Assembly (NCBI GenBank): GCA_013177805.1
Contig: JABLXU010000008.1
Coordinates: forward strand, 1 to 33,238
DNA length: 33,238 nucleotides
Direction of reading: 5' to 3'
Source of the DNA: Candidatus Omnitrophota bacterium
GTDB taxonomy: Bacteria > Hinthialibacterota > Hinthialibacteria > Hinthialibacterales > Hinthialibacteraceae
The stretch's first letter is position 1. Every line of letters begins with the position of its first letter. The position numbers were made by a program, and so were the translations under genes. Positions 1 to 7,289 of the stretch are shown here, piece after piece. The notes under the pieces were generated by a model. It did not search any database and was not told the DNA's origin. It saw only the letters and a program-made list of their open reading frames with translations.

Positions 1-3
1 CCA

Positions 4-39
4 TCCCCTCTCCCCTCGGGAGAGGGCCAGGGTGAGGGA
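4..39. repeat. Family A palindromic intergenic repeat, copy 1
   Basis: The core is CCCTCTCCCCTCGGGAGAGG, with outer arms that read CCCTCACCC on the other strand. It can form a GC-rich hairpin. The same core recurs near positions 1199, 1309, 1472, 3075, 8838, 11209, 15482 and 31601. It resembles REP-type dispersed elements. No transposase is attached. Confidence 0.8.
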
Positions 40-110
40 AACGAATCCATATAACTCCTCTTTTCTTCACCACCCCCCCACCAACCACCACCCCCCACCA
101 ACCACCCCCC

Positions 111-160
111 TTGCCAACAATGCATATTCCATGCATATTTATACACATAAATTCGCATAT
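111..160 (+). promoter_or_regulatory. vapBC promoter and probable autoregulatory operator
   Basis: A -35-like TTGCCA (111-116) and a -10-like CATATT (134-139) are 17 bp apart. The hexamer GCATAT occurs at 122-127, 133-138 and 155-160. The starts are 11 and 22 bp apart, so all three copies face the same side of the helix. The middle copy overlaps the -10. Ribbon-helix-helix antitoxins of the VapB type normally repress their own promoter through such repeated half-sites, so this is the likely VapBC operator (inference). Confidence 0.45.
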
Positions 161-177
161 CGACGAGACCGGAAACC

Positions 178-381
178 ATGAGAACCACTCTCAATATCGA
201 AGAACATCTCTTAAATAAAGCCTCTCAATTGACGGGCATTACGGAAAAAACGGCCCTTGTGCGGCTGGGATTGGAAGCCCTGATCGCCCGGGAAAGCGCC
301 AAACGGCTGGCCCGGCTGGGCGGTTCCGAAAGGGGACTGAAGGCAATCCCCCGGAGGCGGGTCCGGGGTGAAGCCTCATGA
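178..381 (+). CDS. vapB: VapB-family antitoxin (DUF2191 type)
   Basis: This 67-residue protein starts MRTTLNIEEHLLNKA, followed by a helical stretch (TALVRLGLEALIAR, about 26-39) and a basic tail. That is the layout of short VapB/DUF2191 antitoxins: an N-terminal ribbon-helix-helix DNA-binding part and a C-terminal toxin-wrapping tail. GGAAA just upstream serves as a weak ribosome site. The stop overlaps the start of the PIN-domain gene by ATGA (378-381), so the two are translationally coupled, as is usual for vapBC. It should neutralise VapC and repress the shared promoter. The family call rests on N-terminal sequence plus the partner gene. Little else of this size pairs with a PIN toxin in this way. 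Confidence 0.85.
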   Translation: MRTTLNIEEHLLNKASQLTGITEKTALVRLGLEALIARESAKRLARLGGSERGLKAIPRRRVRGEAS

Positions 382-740
382 TCCTGGTTGATACCTCGGT
401 TTGGGTCACCCATTTCCGGCAAGGCCATCCCGAATTGACGCGGCGGCTGGAGGCAGGGGAGGTGGCCTGCCATCCGTTCATCGTTGGGGAACTCGCGTGC
501 GGAAACCTCAAAAACCGGCGTGCAATCCTCTCCCTATTGCGTGACCTTCCCCAGGTCGCGCCGGCGAATGACGAGGAGGTGCTGCGCTTCATCGAGGACC
601 GCCGGATGATGGGAAAGGGACTGGGTTATATCGACATGCACCTGCTGGCCGCGGCTTTGTTGTCGCACACGCCGCTGTGGACGCTCGATAAAAAACTCCG
701 GGAGGCCGCCCGGGAATTAGGGATTGGGTATGAGGCGTAG
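378..740 (+). CDS. vapC: VapC-family PIN-domain toxin ribonuclease
   Basis: This 120-residue protein covers one complete PIN domain. The acidic metal-binding residues are all visible: D5 in LVDTSVW, E38 in VGELACG, D86 in GYIDMHLL and D104 in LWTLDKK. VapC toxins are Mg-dependent endoribonucleases that cut tRNA or rRNA and are inhibited by VapB. Length and all four catalytic acids are intact, so the toxin looks functional. Its stop codon (738-740) falls inside a palindromic repeat (737-772), which may end or stabilise the vapBC mRNA. The RNA target cannot be read from sequence. Confidence 0.92.
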   Translation: MILVDTSVWVTHFRQGHPELTRRLEAGEVACHPFIVGELACGNLKNRRAILSLLRDLPQVAPANDEEVLRFIEDRRMMGKGLGYIDMHLLAAALLSHTPLWTLDKKLREAARELGIGYEA

Positions 741-772
741 GATGGATTAGCGCGCCAGCGCGTAACCCATCA
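737..772. repeat. Family C palindromic repeat overlapping the vapC stop
   Basis: The sequence GTAGGATGGATTAGCGC pairs imperfectly with GCGCGTAACCCATC to form a hairpin. The first bases include the vapC stop codon. A diverged copy lies in reverse orientation at 10201-10238, between the sulfate-binding protein and cysT genes. Confidence 0.6.
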
Positions 773-798
773 TTTCTCTTGGAAAGGAGACATCGACT

Positions 799-1029
799 AT
801 GGCCATAACGGACATTCGATCATATATCAACCTCATTCCGGCCATGAAAGAAATGCCCGATAGCGCGGTATGGTTATCCTACGACCGGGAAGCGGACACG
901 TTGTATATCAATTTCAAAAAGCCCAGCGTGGCAACGGATAGTGAACTCACCAACGAGGATGTTATCGTCCGTTACGATGGAGATTCGATCATCGGACTGA
1001 CCGTGCTCCATGCCAGCCAACGCGGGTAA
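799..1029 (+). CDS. DUF2283 family small protein
   Basis: This is a 76-residue protein. Residues 24-66 (VWLSYDREADTLYINF, then DVIVRYDGDSIIGLTV) match the DUF2283 pattern of a short beta-rich domain with a Y-D-x-x-x-D-x-L-Y-I core. It is preceded by a good GGAAAGGAG ribosome site (780-788). In many genomes DUF2283 proteins sit next to a DUF4258-type partner and are thought to act as antitoxins. No such partner is present here. The position after vapBC, inside the same repeat-bounded segment, suggests a small stress or defence cassette. Function is unknown and antitoxin is only a guess. Confidence 0.75.
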   Translation: MAITDIRSYINLIPAMKEMPDSAVWLSYDREADTLYINFKKPSVATDSELTNEDVIVRYDGDSIIGLTVLHASQRG

Positions 1030-1112
1030 GGAAGATCCACCCTGAGTGGATGTAAAATTAATCCACCCCCCCACCAACCACCCCCACCCGCAAAACAATC
1101 CACTCTCTCGAA

Positions 1113-1360
1113 GAAAGAGGGAGCGGAAGAGAAAGGGGATTAGGGTTTGAAGCGCGTTTGTAATAAATGGAAGGTTGTGGGGTTGCCTGAAAAGCCTTCC
1201 CTCACCCCGGCCCTCTCCCGAGGGGAGAGGGAGCGGAAGAGGGAGGTGATTTGAGTTTCGAGACGTATATTGGATAAATAGAAGGCTGTGGGATTGCCTG
1301 AAAGCCTTCCCTCACCCCAACCCTCTCCCGAGGGGAGAGGGAGCGGAAGAGGGAGGGGAT
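1113..1360. repeat. 110-bp tandem repeat containing family A palindromes
   Basis: Two full units (1141-1250 and 1251-1360) are the same length, 110 bp, and closely alike. Each contains GGATTGCCTGAAAG-like sequence, CCTTCCCTCACCCC, CCCTCTCCCGAGGGGAGAGG and GAGCGGAAGAGGGAGG. A truncated third unit ends at 1140. The marker GAGCGGAAGA recurs at 1121, 1231 and 1341, exactly 110 bp apart. Two of the nine family A copies are inside it (about 1199-1236 and 1309-1346). Confidence 0.85.
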
Positions 1361-1471
1361 TATTTATAGATAAGTGAGATTGTTTGAAGAAGGGCTATCT
1401 TGAGAATAAATAAATAATGGCATAACTTTACTTCATCAATTTATCACCAACCATCACTCCCCCGTAAAACC

Positions 1472-1509
1472 ATCCCCTCTCCCCTCGGGAGAGGGATAGG
1501 GTGAGGGAA
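1472..1509. repeat. Family A palindromic repeat, copy 4
   Basis: This copy is nearly identical in core and orientation to copy 1 at 4-39. The pair encloses the vapBC-DUF2283 segment. Confidence 0.8.
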
Positions 1510-1565
1510 AACCTTACCGCAGCGCAAAAATCCCCCACAGATATCCACACCCCCCATTCAAAATG

Positions 1566-1603
1566 CAAAAGAAAACCCCCGGGAGAAATAACTCTCCCAA
1601 GGG
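1566..1603 (-). terminator. Intrinsic terminator after the riboswitch-controlled gene
   Basis: On the minus strand an 11-bp stem (CCCTTGGGAGA with TCTCCCGGGGG, two G-T pairs) and a 6-nt loop are followed by TTTTCTTTT. It lies about 50 bp past the stop of the secreted protein gene, so that gene forms a single-gene transcription unit. Confidence 0.85.
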
Positions 1604-1654
1604 CTGAGTTATATTATTGCATTAATATCTTACGTGTTTTTAAATAACCAATAA

Positions 1655-2566
1655 TTATTCGGTGCACTCTACTTTACGTTCGACATCCACATGTACGCCG
1701 TAGAAATTATTAACTGGCACAGAAATACTGAATGAAGTTCCGGTTGCAGTGCCCTTCGAAGCGAATTCTCCAGGGTTCGGGTTGCCGGATGGGGCGCTTG
1801 CATAATCCTGGATTTTGACATTTTCATTAACATTTTGGAATTGCCCTTGGTCGTTAAGTGTAATGGTAATAATTACCATGTCTCCCAACGGCGCGGAGAA
1901 CGTGACATCGCCTACATCATAAAATTGACCAGCGATGAGATCAACTGTTTTTTCTTCACCATTATAAGCGACATACATCGCCCAGTTCCCGTTGGTCACA
2001 TAGCGGCTACCCTTGGCCCAGGCGGTTTCACCTTCCCAGCAATCACCAGCCTCGCAAATTACACTCGTATCATAACAGAAATAGTAGAACCAAGATCCTG
2101 TTGTTTCTTTGCAGTTCTGATTTCCACCAAACGATGTTTCTTGCTGAATAATTTCTCTATTCTCATCATATTTCCTTACATTAACATGGGTTACGAAACA
2201 AACAGTAGTACCTACTTCTGCAGCAGCAAGTTTGGTACTGAATTCATATTTTTGTGTATCAGTAAAAGACTTATTAAGGATTAAATTAGGATTGTTACCA
2301 GGATTAGGTCTCTTAGTTGGTATTGTATCACAAGTGTATTTGTATATTTGAATTTCATACATGAACCAATTATCGGTTGAGTTAAATGTAAAAGAAAGTG
2401 TACTATCAAGAAGGACAACATCAACATAACCAACATCGATATTTTTTCCACCCCAAAGGGTTACTCGAGGGTTTTCACAATTTATAACACAATCTTCACT
2501 GCATACCGCCCCGCTCATCATCGCCCCTACGGAGGCAAACACCACGGTAAACAAGGCCAAGAACAA
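1655..2566 (-). CDS. Unrecognised secreted Cys-rich protein under riboswitch control
   Basis: I do not recognise this protein of about 303 residues. It starts with a hydrophobic segment (FLALFTVVFASVGAMM) typical of a signal peptide. The mature part is rich in Tyr, Asn, Thr and aromatic residues, contains around a dozen cysteines (for example CSEDCVINC, VICEAGDCW and a C-terminal VECTE), and alternates in a beta-sandwich-like way, so a disulfide-bonded extracellular protein is likely. The DNA is clearly richer in A+T than the neighbours, which hints at transfer. The listed start is TTG. The in-frame codons before it encode a Lys/Arg-rich run (KNNQKISRK) that would complete a signal peptide, but no normal start codon opens that frame. 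The ATG at 2606 is one base out of frame across an A6 tract. Either TTG is used or the gene or assembly has a one-base indel. A c-di-GMP riboswitch with terminator precedes it, so a surface, adhesion or matrix role is plausible. Confidence 0.7.
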   Translation of the reverse strand: MFLALFTVVFASVGAMMSGAVCSEDCVINCENPRVTLWGGKNIDVGYVDVVLLDSTLSFTFNSTDNWFMYEIQIYKYTCDTIPTKRPNPGNNPNLILNKSFTDTQKYEFSTKLAAAEVGTTVCFVTHVNVRKYDENREIIQQETSFGGNQNCKETTGSWFYYFCYDTSVICEAGDCWEGETAWAKGSRYVTNGNWAMYVAYNGEEKTVDLIAGQFYDVGDVTFSAPLGDMVIITITLNDQGQFQNVNENVKIQDYASAPSGNPNPGEFASKGTATGTSFSISVPVNNFYGVHVDVERKVECTE

Positions 2567-2723
2567 TGCCTTTCTGGAGATTTTTTGGTTGTTTTTTACA
2601 GCCCATCTATTCCATCAACCGCAGAGCATAGCAAAGGTGATTGTTCCCGGTTCTTTGATCACCTCCTGTTAGGATGTTCCATTCTTTCCAGTCCGCCTGC
2701 CGTCTCAACCTCAGGCGCATGTC

Positions 2724-2768
2724 AAAATAAAAACAGCCGGATTACCTTATTCTTTCAGGCAACCCGGC
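2724..2768 (-). terminator. Riboswitch expression platform: intrinsic terminator
   Basis: On the minus strand GCCGGGTTGCCT (2768-2757) pairs over 12 positions with AGGTAATCCGGC (2747-2736), with two G-T wobbles. The stem is followed by TGTTTTTATTTT. The 5' arm is also the 3' end of the c-di-GMP aptamer, so aptamer and terminator cannot form together. That layout predicts transcription ON when ligand is bound. The coding region begins about 120-160 bp further on. Confidence 0.85.
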
Positions 2769-2842
2769 AGTCTCGATGATCCAGCAAGTAGGGAGATCCG
2801 TGGCTTTCCGTCCCCGCCTCCCGGCGGGTTTGGCTTTTTCTG
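2757..2842 (-). promoter_or_regulatory. Cyclic-di-GMP-I (GEMM-I) riboswitch aptamer
   Basis: Reading the minus strand, the conserved GEMM-I blocks occur in order. They are GCCAAACC; a stem CCCGCC/GGCGGG closed by the GNRA tetraloop GGGA; GGGGACGGAAAGCCACGG, the J2/3 block whose consensus is GACGCAAAGCC; a variable P3 arm; and the 3' GCCGGGTTGCC. This matches the order and spacing of the Vibrio Vc2 aptamer. The key ligand contacts as I recall them (G20, A47 and C92 in Vc2 numbering) are present. The neighbouring 21:46 pair appears changed from G-C to C-G on both sides, which keeps the pairing. A terminator overlaps its 3' end. Covariance-model scoring was not possible here. Confidence 0.88.
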
Positions 2843-2878
2843 GTTCTTGAAGAGCCTTTGGCTCATCCCTATCTGCTA

Positions 2879-2908
2879 ATTATTTCATGGATGAGAGAAG
2901 ATTCTCAA
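2879..2908 (-). promoter_or_regulatory. Candidate promoter for the riboswitch transcript
   Basis: On the minus strand TTGAGA (2908-2903) is followed after 18 bp by AATAAT (2884-2879). Transcription would begin near 2872, about 30 bases before the aptamer. Both boxes are imperfect. Confidence 0.4.
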
Positions 2909-3074
2909 GTATTCTTTTTAATAATAATTCTTAAATTATTGAGCGCAATCAGGGGAAACATGATTTTTTTGTAAGGGGATTCCGCTTTTGTTTGTAGGGG
3001 AAAAACTGATAGGAACGGGAGAGCCACGATTCGCTCAATGACTGAGAAAGGAGGCTTTGCGCCTCTACAAGCGT

Positions 3075-3120
3075 TCCCTCATCCCTACCTTCTCCCGAGG
3101 GAAGAGGGATAGGATGAGGG
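3075..3120. repeat. Family A palindromic repeat, copy 5
   Basis: The sequence is CCCTCATCCCTACCTTCTCC with a matching inverted arm GGAAGAGGGATAGGATGAGG. It lies just past the 3' end of secA and may serve as a 3' mRNA hairpin. Confidence 0.75.
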
Positions 3121-3180
3121 AAACGTAATCACAAGGCATAAATTTTCAGGCGCCTGGGTTGGTTTATCATTATTCCAAAA

Positions 3181-5748
<2,568 letters not shown>

Positions 5749-5836
5749 GGATCTATCCTGCGTTCATTTCGGGATTTAATTAAAGATTTATTTAAAAAAC
5801 GGACCATCGCGCGATCGGTAATGATGACAACCCTTT

Positions 5837-5845
5837 ATTATAGCA
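5837..5845 (-). promoter_or_regulatory. Candidate extended -10 promoter for secA
   Basis: On the minus strand TGCTATAAT is an exact extended -10 element (TGn plus TATAAT). No good -35 lies 16-18 bp upstream, which extended -10 promoters tolerate. The leader would be about 80 bases. Confidence 0.5.
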
Positions 5846-5992
5846 CAAACCAGCGAGGGTTCCGCAGTGATGGCACGGCGCGCCTAATTCTGGAATCCCG
5901 GATATCCTGGATTCCGCGTGGCTAGGATCGCGACGGAGGATCAGGCTACAATGGCGGTGCGCTTGATACATATTGCTTTACGGTGAAAGACT

Positions 5993-6613
5993 ATGACGAA
6001 GGCGCGGGGCATTCCCGTGGTGGTGTCCGGCCCCTCGGGCGTGGGCAAGGGCACGGTGATCGCGTTGATGCGGCAGCGCTGCCCGGATCTGGTGCTGTCG
6101 GTTTCGATGACCACCCGTCCCCCCCGGCCGGGCGAGAGCCATGGGAAAGATTATTTTTTCGTCTCCACCCAGCGTTTCGAAGAAGCGATCCAGAAAGATG
6201 AACTGGTGGAATGGGCGCGGGTGTATGCGCATTACTACGGCACACCCAAGTCATTTTTGGAAACGATTTGTTCCCAGGGCCAGGATGTGATTCTCGACAT
6301 CGATGTGCAAGGGGCGGCCGCCATCCGAAGCCTGTATCCCGAAGGAATCCTGATTTACGTCCTGCCCCCTTCGCTGGAGGAATTGCGCCGCCGGCTGTTT
6401 TCGCGCGCCAAGGGAGAAGGCGACGATCTGGAACTCCGTCTGGCGCAGGCCCGCCGCGAATTCCGTTTCTTGGGAATCTACGATTACCTGGTGATCAATG
6501 ACGACGCCGAAACCGCGTCGGAACAGCTTTGTCATATCATCATGGCCGCGCGCCTCCGGCGGGAACGGGCCGAACCGCTCTTGATTGCCCATGGTATTCT
6601 CGGTCCGGCCTGA
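5993..6613 (+). CDS. gmk: Guanylate kinase
   Basis: This 206-residue protein is the standard length for bacterial Gmk, which converts GMP and ATP to GDP and ADP. The P-loop GPSGVGKGT is at 13-21. It is followed by SVSMTTRPPRPGE (about 36-48) and the DYFFVS segment, both of the GMP-binding region, then VILDIDVQGA (about 98-107) and the lid region with RLFSRAKGE. No omega-subunit or dapF/YicC neighbour, often found with gmk, is present. No clear promoter was found in the gap shared with secA. Confidence 0.97.
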   Translation: MTKARGIPVVVSGPSGVGKGTVIALMRQRCPDLVLSVSMTTRPPRPGESHGKDYFFVSTQRFEEAIQKDELVEWARVYAHYYGTPKSFLETICSQGQDVILDIDVQGAAAIRSLYPEGILIYVLPPSLEELRRRLFSRAKGEGDDLELRLAQARREFRFLGIYDYLVINDDAETASEQLCHIIMAARLRRERAEPLLIAHGILGPA

Positions 6614-6665
6614 CCGGATTGTTCACGTTCCCCTCCCCAAAACACGCAGAGATGTTCTATGGAGG

Positions 6666-6712
6666 TTGACAGCGGGACGGTTTTTTCTATAATCCTACTA
6701 AATCAATGGATT
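6666..6712 (+). promoter_or_regulatory. Promoter and Rrf2 autoregulatory operator
   Basis: A near-ideal promoter is present: TTGACA (6666-6671), a 16-bp spacer and TATAAT (6688-6693). Directly overlapping the -10 is an inverted repeat AATCC-n12-GGATT (6691-6712) containing ATCCTACTAAATC. The same motif, ATCCTACTAGATC with TAGGAT, lies upstream of the porin gene. A repressor bound here would block RNA polymerase, so the regulator likely controls itself. Confidence 0.75.
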
Positions 6713-6725
6713 TTATAGATTGTCT

Positions 6726-7175
6726 ATGCTGTCCAAAAAAGCCAAATACGCCTTGATCGCCATGTTGGCACTGGCCCGGAAATACGGGGAAGGCCCCATC
6801 GTGATCTCGGATCTAACCAAGGAGGAAGGAATTCCCCGGAAATTCACGGAATTGATTCTCCTGGAAATGAAAAACAATGGCTTGCTGCACAGTAAAAAAG
6901 GGAAGGGAGGTGGATATTGGCTCCGGAAACCGCCGACGGAAATCACTTTGGGGACGATCATCCGGTTGATTGACGGCCCCCTGGCCCCGGTGTCGTGCGT
7001 CAGCCTGACCGCGTATCAGAAATGCGAGGAATGTAAAGATGAAGCCACGTGTGGCATCAAACTGGTGATGAAAGAGGTCCGGGATTCCATCGCCAATATC
7101 TTGGATTCCACCAGCTTACGCGATGTTTTAGACAGAGTGAACGCACAAAACCAGACGATCATGTATTACATTTGA
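6726..7175 (+). CDS. Rrf2-family transcriptional regulator of the sulfate locus
   Basis: This protein has about 149 residues from ATG 6726; a TTG six bases earlier is possible. The start MLSKKAKYALIAMLALA and the segment IPRKFTELILLEMKNNGLL followed by SKKGKGGGYWL are the winged-helix DNA-binding domain and wing of Rrf2/IscR/CymR proteins. The C-terminal half has four cysteines at about 91, 100, 103 and 109 (VSC, KCEEC, TCG). This resembles the cluster-binding loop of Fe-S Rrf2 members such as IscR, though the spacing differs. It is transcribed from a strong promoter that its probable operator overlaps, and a second operator precedes the porin-sulfate transport genes. A role as sulfur-status repressor follows from context. 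The signal sensed (Fe-S cluster, O-acetylserine or other) is not known. Confidence 0.88.
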   Translation: MLSKKAKYALIAMLALARKYGEGPIVISDLTKEEGIPRKFTELILLEMKNNGLLHSKKGKGGGYWLRKPPTEITLGTIIRLIDGPLAPVSCVSLTAYQKCEECKDEATCGIKLVMKEVRDSIANILDSTSLRDVLDRVNAQNQTIMYYI

Positions 7176-7191
7176 TTTTTTTAGCGGTTTT

Positions 7192-7212
7192 ATCCTACTA
7201 GATCTATAGGAT
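7192..7212 (+). promoter_or_regulatory. Second Rrf2 operator, upstream of the porin
   Basis: The inverted repeat is ATCCTA (7192-7197) with TAGGAT (7207-7212), around an inner TAGATCTA palindrome. It shares ATCCTACTA with the operator at 6691. It lies about 78 bp before the porin start. I could not assign a convincing -35/-10 pair here. Confidence 0.65.
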
Positions 7213-7289
7213 TAATTGCAATTTGAACAATTCAATGTGCTCTTGGGTGGATGCCAACGTATCTATTTCTTTTCGTGGCAAGGAGTTGG

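Larger units (their letters stand above)
1030..1654. other. Repeat-rich non-coding block
   Basis: There is no credible gene in these 625 bases. The block holds a C-rich low-complexity run (about 1065-1090), a 110-bp tandem repeat (1113-1360), a family A copy at 1472-1509 and a minus-strand terminator at 1567-1603. The C-rich CACCAACCACC run also occurs at 68-112 and, degraded, near 1447. It precedes a family A copy at the last of these, so the whole cassette seems to have been duplicated around vapBC. Confidence 0.7.
2567..3180. other. Regulatory non-coding region upstream of the secreted protein gene
   Basis: These 614 bases separate two minus-strand genes. They hold the riboswitch, its terminator and its promoter, all on the minus strand (2724-2908), and a family A repeat at 3075-3120. 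A small hairpin with arms GAGCC/GGCTC lies at 2851-2863, between the promoter and the aptamer. I see nothing coding here. Confidence 0.7.

Noticed and set aside
1141..1360. CRISPR-like look of the tandem repeat
   Set aside because: Only two full units of 110 bp exist, with no unique spacers and no cas genes.
1835..2284. 149-codon plus-strand frame opposite the secreted protein gene
   Set aside because: The minus frame has a signal peptide, riboswitch and terminator; the plus frame has none of these.
3048..3072. GGCTTTGCG resembling a second GEMM core on the minus strand
   Set aside because: It is just a GAGGC/GCCTC hairpin. The CAAACC block, tetraloop stem and 3' segment are missing.
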